DNA of 55,663 nt from Prevotella sp. (GTDB taxonomy: Bacteria; Bacteroidota; Bacteroidia; Bacteroidales; Bacteroidaceae), in the NCBI GenBank assembly GCA_016291005.1, contig JAEEVT010000004.1, forward strand, positions 1-55,663, written 5' to 3'. The stretch's first letter is position 1. Every line of letters starts with the position of its first letter. Shown here piece after piece: positions 18,171 through 29,600 of this stretch. Below the pieces are notes generated by a model. The model did no database searches and had not been told where the DNA came from. It saw only the letters and a program-made list of their open reading frames with translations. Both the position numbers and the translations under genes were made by a program.

Positions 18171-18848
18171 ATGACGAAGATAATACAACATAAGGTAATT
18201 CGTAAAATGCGTAAATGTGTGTGGCAGACCCTGTTATGCATAATTCTTACCTTGTGCGCATTGTCTGCTAAGGCTCAGGATTTGACCATCAGCAACAATC
18301 TCCTCTATGATGCAACGCTGACTCCCAACCTGCGGATAGGTTATCAGGTAGATCCCAAATGGTCGATTGCCGTCACAGGAGGCTTCCGTCATTGGCCCCG
18401 TGGCAACTATACCACAAAGAAGTGGCGCCACCTGCTCATCTCGCCTTCCGTACGCCATTGGAAAGACTCTGTGCAAGTGGGACAGTTCTGGGGAGCCAAT
18501 GCCATATATAGCCACTTCAATGCCGGATATACCGACATGATTATATATAAAGGTGTAAAGGACGAGCGTCGGCAGGGAGATCTGGTAGCTATTGGTGCCT
18601 TTTATGGCTACAAGTGGCGCCTGAGCTGTCGCTGGGCGATGGAAGTCTTCGGCGGACTGGCCGTCGGCTATGCCTGGTACGACCGCTTCCTCATCAACGA
18701 CGCTGGTGACAACTGGCTCCGCAACGGCAGCGGCAACGGACTCTTCCTGCTCCCACAGCTCGGACTCAATGTGGTCTACCGTATCCCACTTCGCAAAAGC
18801 CAGACCATCCCCATTGACAAAATCCTCCTGGCCGACAGAACATACTGA
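18171..18848 (+). CDS. DUF3575-like outer-membrane barrel, fimbria-associated
   Basis: Signal peptide; NNLLYDATLTPNLRIGYQVDPKWSIAVTGGFRHWP..; exact start uncertain (18156, 18171 or 18207). Confidence 0.75.
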   Translation: MTKIIQHKVIRKMRKCVWQTLLCIILTLCALSAKAQDLTISNNLLYDATLTPNLRIGYQVDPKWSIAVTGGFRHWPRGNYTTKKWRHLLISPSVRHWKDSVQVGQFWGANAIYSHFNAGYTDMIIYKGVKDERRQGDLVAIGAFYGYKWRLSCRWAMEVFGGLAVGYAWYDRFLINDAGDNWLRNGSGNGLFLLPQLGLNVVYRIPLRKSQTIPIDKILLADRTY

Positions 18849-18937
18849 AGAACAACATAGAAAAAACAACATACAGTTTTAATCAAGCAAACAAAGAGAA
18901 ATGAATTATAGTTATTAATTTTTAAACGTTTAAAATT

Positions 18938-21100
18938 ATGAAAAAGAATTTCTATTTCGTGTTCCTCGGTGCTTTCGCACTCACAGGAGTCCTTGGAATC
19001 TCTTCTTGCTCGTCTGACAACGAGATAGTAGAGGTGAATCCGACCTTCGATCCCGCCAAGAACGAGGTCACTACACAGTTTGTGCTGAATGTTAATCCTT
19101 CAGAACAAGGTACAACTCGTCAGGCTGCAGCAACTGTCCAGAAGGCCAGCAACTTCCGTGGCATGAAAGATGCAAAGCTCATTGGTCTTTCTACTGGTAA
19201 GGCTAACACCTTCCTGGCTCCCTTCCTTGGCAATTCTACTGCTTTCGATGTCAAACGTACCTATGACCTCGGTACGCTTTATGCTAATGGATCTGTTGAT
19301 AATAATCCTGAGAGTGACAATGCAGAAAATAGTTCACACCGCGTGGTAGAGCTGACATTGCCTTTGAAGACAGATGCCATGTTGGTTTATGGCCGTGCTA
19401 TTCCAGTAACTAAAACATCTAATGCCACTACTGTTACAGACGAAGAAGAAAATGGTTCGGTGGTTTATAATGTCGATGCTACCCCAGAGAATACCACTTT
19501 CGATCTTGTTGCGCGCATGGCTGATGCTACTGCTTATACGCAGTGCTGTCAGGTGGCAGCCGCCATCCTAAACAGGATCATGCTTAGTCAAGTTGTTGCT
19601 CATAATGACATGACTAATCCTATTACAAGGACAAATGATAATGGTTCATATACTCAAGAAGCTGCTTTGCCTGCATTAACTTGGAGAGAAATAGGTATCT
19701 TGACCGATGCGCAAATTGCTCTTTTGGCTCCCTTGCAGCAGAATCTGGCTAAAGCCTATAGTGTTATTCGTAGCACTTATATGAGTACTGATGCTGTTAA
19801 CTCAGGATCTGCTGCTTCCCTCTGCAAAATGATGAAAGATGTTTATACTATTGCATCCACTGTATCTGGTGCTGTCGCAACCTCCGATAATGAGTTGAAC
19901 GCCCAGCTTTTGGCTGACGAAATCAAAAGTCGTATTGAGGCCTTTTTCAATAGAGACAATGCAGCTTTCCCGTTTAGGCAAATAGGTAGCGCCGAAACTG
20001 GTAATTCAATCTTAAAGGGTCTTTCTGAGGCTGGTGTCACTGTGACTGGTTTTACCGCAGTAAACGACAACAACTTCCCGACCTTCCCGATGTCGTTTAA
20101 TTTGCCTGATGGTGTTGCACAGCTTGACTTTTCTGATTTTAATGAGGCTGGTACTTCAGGTGGTTTCGCTTATAAAGCAACAGAGGATAATGCCTCACTG
20201 ATAAACATCGGAACAAAATTGAATCCAACCAAGTACATGTATCCTTCTGAGTTGCTTTATTTTGACAATAGCCTTTTGCGTGTTACGGATGCAGAGAAAA
20301 AACCTGGTGACTATCCTGACGGATATAACAAATGGGATAACGACAGCTGGACTGGCTGGACAACGGGTCCTGTTACTTCTGGCACTCGTAGCGTTGCTGT
20401 AAAGAATAATATCAATTACGGTGTTGCTATGCTGGAGACTACAGTTGCTATTGACAATACAGTTACTACTGGATTCAAGGACAATCGTCCTGCAGAGGAG
20501 CAAGTAACGCTGTCAGCTGCTCAAATTGGTAATTTTATACTTACTGGCGTGCTTATCGGTGGACAGTACAAGCAAGTAGGCTGGAACTATCTGACAAAGT
20601 CTGTTGCTGACGAGAATAAGGATTTTGTTATTTATGACAACAAGATGGCAAGCAATGGTGCTACTATCAGTGCCTCTACTGCTACTCCTAACTACACGTT
20701 GGTGTTTGACAACTACTCCACGGCAGGGCAAGGTAATGTGTTGGTAGCTCTGGAGTTTAAGAATGGCAACGATGTGGATATCTATGGCAAGGGTGGTATT
20801 ATTCCTAAGGGTGCTACGTTCTATCTGGCTGCTGAGCTGGAGTTGGGAAGTAAGACAATTCCTTCTTGGCCTACTACGTATGCTATTCCTCCATATAAAG
20901 ACGATGGTGCCTCACAGGAGATTACTCGTATCTTTACGCAGGACTATGTGACTACCGCCACCTTCAAGATTGGTGAGAACTCGCTGAAGAATGCTTATAC
21001 CACCGTACCCGACCTGCGTGCTACACAGACTTCGCTCGGCTTGAGCGTCGATCTGAACTGGCGTCAAGGCCTGAGCTTCGAGACTGTTCTTGGCAGATAG
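18938..21100 (+). CDS. Mfa1-family fimbrillin-like lipoprotein (720 aa)
   Basis: Lipobox GISSC; KNEVTTQFVLNVNPSEQGTTRQ..NFRGMKDAKLIGL N-domain; C-terminal VPDLRATQTSLGLSVDLNWRQG. Confidence 0.75.
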   Translation: MKKNFYFVFLGAFALTGVLGISSCSSDNEIVEVNPTFDPAKNEVTTQFVLNVNPSEQGTTRQAAATVQKASNFRGMKDAKLIGLSTGKANTFLAPFLGNSTAFDVKRTYDLGTLYANGSVDNNPESDNAENSSHRVVELTLPLKTDAMLVYGRAIPVTKTSNATTVTDEEENGSVVYNVDATPENTTFDLVARMADATAYTQCCQVAAAILNRIMLSQVVAHNDMTNPITRTNDNGSYTQEAALPALTWREIGILTDAQIALLAPLQQNLAKAYSVIRSTYMSTDAVNSGSAASLCKMMKDVYTIASTVSGAVATSDNELNAQLLADEIKSRIEAFFNRDNAAFPFRQIGSAETGNSILKGLSEAGVTVTGFTAVNDNNFPTFPMSFNLPDGVAQLDFSDFNEAGTSGGFAYKATEDNASLINIGTKLNPTKYMYPSELLYFDNSLLRVTDAEKKPGDYPDGYNKWDNDSWTGWTTGPVTSGTRSVAVKNNINYGVAMLETTVAIDNTVTTGFKDNRPAEEQVTLSAAQIGNFILTGVLIGGQYKQVGWNYLTKSVADENKDFVIYDNKMASNGATISASTATPNYTLVFDNYSTAGQGNVLVALEFKNGNDVDIYGKGGIIPKGATFYLAAELELGSKTIPSWPTTYAIPPYKDDGASQEITRIFTQDYVTTATFKIGENSLKNAYTTVPDLRATQTSLGLSVDLNWRQGLSFETVLGR

Positions 21101-21189
21101 TCTTCTGTTATACCGTCTGCATAGGGGAGCGAAACATCTCCCCTGTGCTGACGCGTATATAAAATAATAATGTACGCGCGCAAGGCGAA

Positions 21190-22329
21190 ATGAAAGTAAT
21201 GAATGGAATGAAAGAAATGAAAGCTACACGGAACTGCAGCTCCATTCCGTCATCTCTTCATTTCTCAATTGGCATCTTGTGCCTTCTGTTGCTCGCTGGT
21301 TGTTCGTTAATCGATGATACGCTGGAAGACCGCGCCAAGGACTATGAGATGGACTACGAGCTGCGCTTGGTGACGAATATCACCACCGAGATTCATACTC
21401 AGCTTGGCATGGAGACTGACGTGCAGCTGGCTGCCGACCTGCGTGAACACCTGAAGGACATCTTCACCGACTTCGCCCACGACGTGGACCTGTCGTTCTA
21501 TGATACCAAGGGTGACTCGCTGCGCCTGTATCACGACCAGCACATCATGGACGCCAACCAGCAGAGCTACGTGCTCAATTTGCCCATGCGACAGTATATG
21601 CACTTGGCGGTGGCCAACGTGGTGGACAACCCTGTAGTCGGCTTGACAAATGACGAGCGCTGCCATCCGTCACGACTTGAAACGGTGGATGGTGGGGGAA
21701 CCCCGGCGCGAACACAGGCGGACACCATCAGTTCACATACGACGGGGCTGTTTACCGCTCGTCTGCCGATGGATGTGAAGGAAGGCGTTGACCAGTCGTT
21801 CCACGTTCGTCTGTATATGGCCAACTGTGCAGCGGCATTGGTCGTTGACCCTCGCGGGCATGACATTAGTAGCCTGCGCGTCTATACCACGGGCTTCGCT
21901 TCGCGGTTCAACATCTGCGACAGCACCTACACTTTCGCCCAGCAGTCTCCCATCGTGCAGACCAGCAAGGTGAAGACGACTGGTAGTGAGGCCTGCTACG
22001 TCTCGGTGAACTTCCCCTCTCGGGAACCCAAGGAGCAGAAAGCCCCTGCTTATACCTGGGGAACGCGTAGCGTCATCGAGACCACCGAGCCGTTTATTGC
22101 CAAGGAGGGCGACGAGACGCTATGGCAGTTTAAGGCCTATATCACAAAGGCCGACGGCACCACGACGGAAACTATCCTCAGCCTGTGCACGCCCCTCAGA
22201 GCCGGTCAGCTGAAAATCATCCGCGGTTTCGTCACAGACGAGGGTGCCGTGCAAACCAATGACCATGCCGTCGGCGTCAGCGTAACGCTGAACTGGGAAG
22301 AAGGTACACACCACGAGATTTCCCTATAA
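21190..22329 (+). CDS. FimB/Mfa2-family fimbrial anchor lipoprotein
   Basis: Lipobox LLAGC then SLIDDTLEDRAKDYEMDYELRLVTNITTEI; N-terminal MKVMNGMKEMK is repeat-derived. Confidence 0.75.
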   Translation: MKVMNGMKEMKATRNCSSIPSSLHFSIGILCLLLLAGCSLIDDTLEDRAKDYEMDYELRLVTNITTEIHTQLGMETDVQLAADLREHLKDIFTDFAHDVDLSFYDTKGDSLRLYHDQHIMDANQQSYVLNLPMRQYMHLAVANVVDNPVVGLTNDERCHPSRLETVDGGGTPARTQADTISSHTTGLFTARLPMDVKEGVDQSFHVRLYMANCAAALVVDPRGHDISSLRVYTTGFASRFNICDSTYTFAQQSPIVQTSKVKTTGSEACYVSVNFPSREPKEQKAPAYTWGTRSVIETTEPFIAKEGDETLWQFKAYITKADGTTTETILSLCTPLRAGQLKIIRGFVTDEGAVQTNDHAVGVSVTLNWEEGTHHEISL

Positions 22330-22386
22330 TGGAGTTCAAGCTGGTTATATAACAAAAGTACTGCAAATAGATTAGTAAGAGACAGA

Positions 22387-24192
22387 GTGAATAAAAAGAC
22401 AGACATACTGGTTGCTCTCCTCATCACGATGGTGATGACGGCATGTAGCATCTATGACGACAGGGACGGTTGTGACGACCCTGTTGAGACAAGTCTGTCT
22501 CTCTCTGTGGCTAACGCGAAACAGGTCACCACCCGCCAGACAAGCGACGTGACTCAGGCAAACGGTTACTTCCGCGGATTAACCAACTGGCTTGTCATAC
22601 CTTTTGAGGTACGGGATCGTAAGATTACAGTTGATGACCTCGCCAAGCGTGAACGTCTGTATGGGTTGACAACGAAGTTCGACAAAACGGATTCTCGGTT
22701 CTTCTATACCGAGGGATGTGAATTTATGAATGGCGTCGCTTCGTTTTTGGTCTATGCGCGTGCCATCCCCACCTACAGCACCACGGCTGAACCTACCAAT
22801 GCCGAGAAATCAGCCAATGGCTCATTGACCGCCGTGTTCCCTGCTGATATGAATCCTATTGGCATCACCTTTACGCCTGAAGCCATCTATGGCAGAAGCA
22901 CCGCTGATGACAAGGCTAATGCATTGGCAAGCTACCTGACGGCCATTGCCAATACGTCGTACACAGTACAGGGCACATCTACAACCTACAAATGGAGCAA
23001 CTTCACGACGCCTGCCATCAAAGCCATGTATCAGAACTTCATTGGTCAGGAGAATGTGACGGCGATAGATATAGCGGCTTCGAGTACCAATGTGCTGAAA
23101 TATGTCAATGCGTTATATCAGAATGTGAACAGCCTTAAGGCCTCTTATGCTGTGGGCAGCGATGATCGCAGTATTTGTGAGGAAATACAAGAGACCATCA
23201 AAAACTTTACTGGTGTGACGTTTAGTGATAGTGAAGAAAAGGTCACCAATTTAGGAGATGCGATGAGCGGTTACCCCGCCAACATCGGTCTGCCAGATGG
23301 TGCTGCCGTGGTACGTTGGGAAACTCCTACAGGTAAGGATAAACCCGAATTCGTGCCGCAGACACAAACCACGACGATGGACAATGTCACTGGCATAGCA
23401 CGCTATGCCTATCCTGCTGAGCTATACTATTACACCAACAGCCTGATTAAGACCAGTACGGAAGAAGGCCAAAAGCAGTATTATACATCAGAAGATACTT
23501 GGGCTAAGGTTCTCAGTAAGTACGAATACGATAACGGTGTGGTGACCCCCAATACCAAGGCCGTGGCAATTATCGACCCGTTACAATACGGCGTGGCCCA
23601 CTTACAGGTCATGCTGAAGAAGGTTGAAACCACCACCGTGAAGGATGCTGCCGATGCGGATATTACCATAGGGACGAGTAACTTCCCGCTGACAGCCATC
23701 ATCGTAGGCAATCAGCACCCTGTGGCCTTTGACTTTAAGCCCAATAGCACGGACGCCTACTTTATGTACGACCCGAATGTGACCAGTGGCGTCTGTCTTA
23801 GCAGTAGCACTTATACGAATAGCAGTGATGTGTCTGCTGTTTCCAGAACGCTGGTGCTGCAGTCGAACGATGACGAAGAGATATCGTTGGTGCTGGAGTT
23901 TCAGAACAACAGCACTCAGACCATCGAGGGTGTGAATCACGGACTGATTTATCCTGGCACGAAGTTCTACTTGGTAGCCAAGGTGAAGCCCGAAGCGGTG
24001 GCAGAAGGTGCTGAGGACTATGAGAAGCGTGTGTTTACCCAAGACCGTACCACCACGATGACGATGAAGGTAGAGTCGTTAGCCAAGGCGTACAACATAC
24101 TACCCAATCTGCTGTCGCCGCGATTAGAGATTGGCGTACAGGTTGTTACCAAGTGGATGCAGGTGGTACCGACCGATGTAATGCTGGAGTAA
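22387..24192 (+). CDS. Mfa-like fimbrial subunit lipoprotein (GTG start, 601 aa)
   Basis: VMTACSIYDDRDGC lipobox; TTRQTSDVTQANGYFRGLTN resembles the product of 18938-21100. Confidence 0.65.
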   Translation: MNKKTDILVALLITMVMTACSIYDDRDGCDDPVETSLSLSVANAKQVTTRQTSDVTQANGYFRGLTNWLVIPFEVRDRKITVDDLAKRERLYGLTTKFDKTDSRFFYTEGCEFMNGVASFLVYARAIPTYSTTAEPTNAEKSANGSLTAVFPADMNPIGITFTPEAIYGRSTADDKANALASYLTAIANTSYTVQGTSTTYKWSNFTTPAIKAMYQNFIGQENVTAIDIAASSTNVLKYVNALYQNVNSLKASYAVGSDDRSICEEIQETIKNFTGVTFSDSEEKVTNLGDAMSGYPANIGLPDGAAVVRWETPTGKDKPEFVPQTQTTTMDNVTGIARYAYPAELYYYTNSLIKTSTEEGQKQYYTSEDTWAKVLSKYEYDNGVVTPNTKAVAIIDPLQYGVAHLQVMLKKVETTTVKDAADADITIGTSNFPLTAIIVGNQHPVAFDFKPNSTDAYFMYDPNVTSGVCLSSSTYTNSSDVSAVSRTLVLQSNDDEEISLVLEFQNNSTQTIEGVNHGLIYPGTKFYLVAKVKPEAVAEGAEDYEKRVFTQDRTTTMTMKVESLAKAYNILPNLLSPRLEIGVQVVTKWMQVVPTDVMLE

Positions 24193-24217
24193 ATAAAAAT
24201 TGAGATTTCTGCAAGTA

Positions 24218-25426
24218 ATGAGACTGGACGAACGACATATCGGCAAGGCGATGCAGGCATTGATGATGCTTGCAGTAATGCTGCTGCTGGCTGGATGCAC
24301 ATCGGGAGATGAGGGCTCCGTGTCCGAGGAACCGCAGCCCACCATGCTCCAGATATATGTCTATGCGCCTAACCACATGCTGCCAACGCGTGGCAACACC
24401 GATTGGGTGAAGAGCGCGACAGAAGAAAGTAAAGTCAATACCTTACAGATTTGGGTGTTCGAACATATTAGTGGTAATCTTGTGGGCTACTTCACTCCAC
24501 CAACGACCGACGACCTAAATACAGCCGGCAATGCAGTCTATCAGATGGCCGTGGCTCCGCAGTTTGTGCAGAACAGACCGAAGGTGGATGTCTATGTGCT
24601 GGCCAACGTGACGACGGAGAACTGCAAATGTGCATTTGATGCGAATACAACCCGTACGCAACTTGAAGGTGCCATGCTGAAGCATGATAGTGACAACGAC
24701 CCCTTCGGACTGGCAACCAAAGTGGAGGCAGTACCAGCGGAGGGCTTGCCCATGACAGGAGCACTACGTGACCAGAAAGTGACGGGCGAGAGTCCTGTGC
24801 TGCGCATCGGCGACGGCTCTTTGGCTACAGTACAGTTGGTGCGCGCCGTATCAAAAGTACGTTTCATCTTCTCGCAGATGAAAAACGACGAGAATGTGAT
24901 GAGAATCAAGAGCGTGTCGTTGACAGGTGACATCTTGCCCAAGCAGGAATACCTATTCCTGGAATATCCTGATATGGACGGCGAACAACCATATACGGGC
25001 AGAGAATACCATGTCAACGCTGATGGCGGCTATGATGTCGGTCCTATACAGATGGTAGGAGCCATAGATAATGTGGCATCGACCACCGACCCGCTGTATT
25101 ATACTTACAGTACTGGCATGGGAGCGCAGGAGTATGAGACGCTCATTACCACTGGACTGACAAAAGAGACGCCAGAGTTGACCTTGGGTGGAATGTTCTA
25201 CCTGCGTGAGAGCGACAAGAAACTGACAGGTGAGATAAAATATACTGTGAACGATGGTGAGGAGAAAACCGCCACTTTCAATATCCATGATGCCGGTGAC
25301 TTCTCGCGCAACCACACCTGGGTGGTCTATGCCTTCTATGGCTCTACTACACTTGACATTCTGGTTGTGAGAATTAAGGAATGGGTGACTGTTCAGGAAG
25401 TGGATCATACGGTATATAACTGGTGA
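24218..25426 (+). CDS. Mfa/FimA-type minor fimbrial subunit lipoprotein
   Basis: LLLAGC lipobox, LPTRGNTDWVKSATEESKVNTLQIWVFE; ATG 24218 preferred to track TTG 24200. Confidence 0.65.
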   Translation: MRLDERHIGKAMQALMMLAVMLLLAGCTSGDEGSVSEEPQPTMLQIYVYAPNHMLPTRGNTDWVKSATEESKVNTLQIWVFEHISGNLVGYFTPPTTDDLNTAGNAVYQMAVAPQFVQNRPKVDVYVLANVTTENCKCAFDANTTRTQLEGAMLKHDSDNDPFGLATKVEAVPAEGLPMTGALRDQKVTGESPVLRIGDGSLATVQLVRAVSKVRFIFSQMKNDENVMRIKSVSLTGDILPKQEYLFLEYPDMDGEQPYTGREYHVNADGGYDVGPIQMVGAIDNVASTTDPLYYTYSTGMGAQEYETLITTGLTKETPELTLGGMFYLRESDKKLTGEIKYTVNDGEEKTATFNIHDAGDFSRNHTWVVYAFYGSTTLDILVVRIKEWVTVQEVDHTVYNW

Positions 25427-25453
25427 TGAAAGTTGAAAATTGAAAGTTGAGAG

Positions 25454-26563
25454 TTGAAAATTAGATATAACATAATAGGGTTATGGGTGTTGGCTCTGCT
25501 GATGGTAGCCTGCACAAGCGACACGGAACCAACCGCTGTGCCGCAAGATAGCGACAGCGACGTGCTGCAGCTCATACCCTTTATGCGTCCCAACGAGGAG
25601 ATGACGACACGAACTGCAGTGATTCCCGATGGTTATAAGCCTTTTACTGAGGTTTATGAAATCCCTGAAGGGACGACATCGCTGTCGTTTGGCATCTTCA
25701 TGGCCGAAGAAGGGAATACGTCACCCACTAAGATGGGACAGATTAAATATCAGGGCTTGATAAATGGTGTTGATGTTTGGCGCAGCTCTGTGGAGGTGAA
25801 GCAGAAGCAGTACTATGTCTATGGTTTCCTGCCGTCAGAGGCTGCTACGGGCGGTGCTACAGTGGCCGCCTATAACGGTGACTTCAAGAACGGTGCCGTG
25901 CTGACCATCAAGGATCTGCCTGCTGCATCGTCATCAGACGTCTGTGTGATAACGGGTGTGCAGGATGCCACCAGTGCCAATGCCGAGATAGACCTGCACT
26001 TGGGACGCTTTGCATATCAGGGCAAGCCGAAGGGTCAGAATTATGTCGGTGTGCTGATTGACCACCTGTTTTCTGAGATAGACTTCCTCTTCAAGGTTGA
26101 TGCAGAATACTATGCCCTGCGACATATCAAACTGAAAAAGCTAACGCTGAAATCGATAGGTTATACCAATGTAACGGCCACAGTACGTTTATTGGCCAAT
26201 GATGCGGATAATAATCCAATAGATAACCTTTCGTGGACAAATCCAAATGGCACCAGCAATGCTGTGCTCTTCGAGGATGAAGCCGGAACGGATATAACTA
26301 CTGAGCCATCAGCGTTTGGCGAAGTGCGTGGCTTCTCTGCACCAGCAGCGTCTAACTCGTTAGGCATTGTCTGCGAATATGATGTGTATGACGTGAAGGG
26401 AAATCTGGTACGACCGAACTGTAAGGCAGAGAACAATTTAAGCCTGAAGGTGAAAACCTTGAAACCTGGACAGAAAGCGGTGGTGACGATAACTATCAAA
26501 CCCACTTATCTATATGTTCTTTCAGAACCCGACTTGGATAATCCAACGATTGAGACAAATTAA
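25454..26563 (+). CDS. Fimbrillin-family lipoprotein (TTG start)
   Basis: LMVACTSDTEP lipobox; TRTAVIPDGYKPF; fimbrillin-like beta-rich sequence. Confidence 0.6.
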   Translation: MKIRYNIIGLWVLALLMVACTSDTEPTAVPQDSDSDVLQLIPFMRPNEEMTTRTAVIPDGYKPFTEVYEIPEGTTSLSFGIFMAEEGNTSPTKMGQIKYQGLINGVDVWRSSVEVKQKQYYVYGFLPSEAATGGATVAAYNGDFKNGAVLTIKDLPAASSSDVCVITGVQDATSANAEIDLHLGRFAYQGKPKGQNYVGVLIDHLFSEIDFLFKVDAEYYALRHIKLKKLTLKSIGYTNVTATVRLLANDADNNPIDNLSWTNPNGTSNAVLFEDEAGTDITTEPSAFGEVRGFSAPAASNSLGIVCEYDVYDVKGNLVRPNCKAENNLSLKVKTLKPGQKAVVTITIKPTYLYVLSEPDLDNPTIETN

Positions 26564-26613
26564 GGGTAAAAGAGTAAAAAGGTAAAAAAGTAAAAAGTTG
26601 AAAGACTGATAAA

Positions 26614-29600
26614 TTGAAAATTAGATATACCATAATAAACTTCTTGATGCTCCTGAGCGTTGTAATGGCTCAGGCGCAGATAAACATAGGCGGAAACGTC
26701 TATGGCGGCGGCAATGCCGGTAAAACGGGTGGCAGTACTTCTGTTACTGTGCATGCCGGTGACATCAATGCTGTCTTCGGTGGTGCCCGTATGGCTAATG
26801 TCGAAGGTTCTGCCTTTGTCCATGTCGATGGCGAACATGCCTCCAAATATATTGTTATCAATAAACTTTATGGCGGTAACGACATAGCTGGAACCATCGG
26901 TACTTCTGCAGATATTCCGACGGAACTGACAGAGGTCATAAAAGATAATATGACTGATAAAGAGAAGGAGGGAAAGAACAATATTGATAACACTTGGAAT
27001 GCCTTTGTCCGCATCTCTACCAAGACAACAACTACTGGTACTGGTGACGAAGCCATAACTACAGAGGCTGAAGGTGCTCAGAAGATTTATATCGGACAAC
27101 TCTTTGGAGGCGGCAACGGTGATTATTACTACCGCAATGACGGTGACAAACATGAGATTTATGAGTCTGAACAGGCTTATAAGAATAATGAAACTCCCAT
27201 CGCCACCAACACCACTGGCTTTATCTTGCCAGATTTAGGCAAGACCTATCTTGAAATCTTGGGCGGTTCCATCGTTTATGCCTACGGTGGCGGTAACAAT
27301 GCGACTATTACAAATAGAACCGTTATCGCCTTGAAGAATCCAAGTAAGGTGGTCACCAGTATTATTGACAGAAGCAATCCGAATGCCAATACGGACCCTG
27401 AGAAGGGTGATGTTGGCGAGTTGCTGACCAACGCCCGTTTCGAAGATAAGATGGGTATCAATACCACCTTCTCATACCCCAAAAGCGATGCTTTCCAGAT
27501 TGGGCGTTTGTTTGGTGGCAACAACAAGGCTGATATGGCCATCCGTCCTCGATGGAATCTGCAAGAAGGTAAGGTTCGTAACCTCTATGGTGGTGGTAAT
27601 GAGGGACGTATGACCAGTCCTGAAGGTCTGTTGCTGCAAATTGAAGGTAAAGGGATGGTGGTTGACAACGTCTATGGTGGTTGTCGTAAGGCGGATGTGA
27701 TGCCTTTGGATGACGATGGTAAACTGGTGCCATATTCCCAAGTACAACTGGATCCTGCAGACAATCCTAACAACATTCCTGCCGGCTACGCTTCGCGTGT
27801 CAGAGTGAAGGCGGGTCACGTCAACAACGTATATGGCGGTAACGACATTTCTGGTAACGTCTATGCCGGTAATACCGTGGGTATCATGACCCATATCTAT
27901 GGCGACGTATATGGTGGCGGTAACGGCTCGTATGCCTACACGGATAATGTAAAACTGAAGGACAACCCCCGTTGGAGTGACTTCTACTACGATCCCGATG
28001 AAGTTCTTAGAGCAGCAGGTGTGTCAGGCGTTTCTCCTGAACTTAGATCTGTCACCGCCCTCAACCTAATACGTCCTAATGCAGAGAAGGTGTCTATCCT
28101 CGTTAGAGGTACAGAAGGCAATCCTACTATCGTGGATGGCGGCCTCTATGTGGGTGGTAACAGCGCTTCGCTGCGAGAAAATGTTGCAGGCGCAAGTTCT
28201 GGTGACAAAACGCACATCAAGATTGGTTCACACGTCATCATCGACAAAGTGTTCCTCGGCAACAACGGCGAGAACATGATTAAAGACGATGAGGCTGAAG
28301 ACCCAGTTTCATTAAGAGGTGAAGGTGTGCTGCGCACATTGAAAAGGACAGATATCGCTTCTGATGGTTCCAAGTTTAACTCCATGGATTTGACAAAAGA
28401 AGGAGTCTTTGCCAAATACATGGAGGGCTGCGCCATGAAGGAGAAATCTGCTGTTGTCTTTGAGAACGAAAATAGTGGTGACGCTACCACTTACATTCCT
28501 TATTCTACCCAGTTCGGTTCGTTCTACTGCGGTGGTAACGTAGGTAGTATGATAACTGAGGGTATGACTACCATCAACTTTAACTACCCAGTGATTATCT
28601 ATGATAAGTTGGTTGGTGGTAGTAACAATGCTGTAGTACTTGCCGGAGACTATAATGCCAGATATGAAGGTGGTGTCATTGGTAATCCAGATTCAAATGG
28701 CAACAAGATAACAATGAACCTGAGCGGTCTGGCGATTGAGCCAAAGCGATGGAAAAACGAGAACGACAAGTCTGATGTCAGTACCTTGGTTTGGAATGTG
28801 GTTGATAAGGACGGACAGAAAGTTAACCCTGAGGATATTCCCGCTATTCCTGCCGACGGGAAAGCTGTTGCTACCGATTTGGAACGTCGCCTTGTGGGTG
28901 GTAACATCTATGGCGGATGTTGTACCAGTGGAGTTGTCGATGGTAATGTGATTATCAATATCAATGCCACACTGATGGATAGGGACAAACTATTCGACGA
29001 TGTGGAAGCAGCTGGTGAAGGTCTCTATGGTGATGACGTATTGGAACAAGATACGCGTGAATACAAGATTATTGAACGCCGGTCAGGTGTTATCCTTGAC
29101 GAGCAGGGTATGGACGTGTTGGGTTCCGCACTGTGTCTGTTCGGTGGTGGTAAGGGTAGAGAGACCGAGGTTTGGGGTTCGACGACTGTCAATCTGAATC
29201 AAGGTTTCGTGTTCCAGGTGTTCGGCGGTAGTGAGGAAGGTATCATTGGTAAGGCTGTTGATACGGGTGGCACATATACTTTTAAGGGAAAGTCCTTTAA
29301 GGAGGATGAAAAATACTCATGTACCATCAACCTTCGTAGCCCCAGTGATGCTAATGCCGAGGCAGAGTTTATCTATGGTGGCGGCTTCTTAGGACCCGTC
29401 TGTGGTAATACTGTCCTGAACTTGGGTAAGGGCCGCGTGTTCAATACCTTTGCCGGATCTTGTAATGCTGATATCTTAGGACATACCGAGACTTACATGG
29501 GCCGACAGATCAAGGATGACGGTACTGATGGCGAAGGTTTCCCCTACATTGAAGACTACATCTACGGTGGCAACGACCTCGGTGGAAGTATCTTGGGTAA

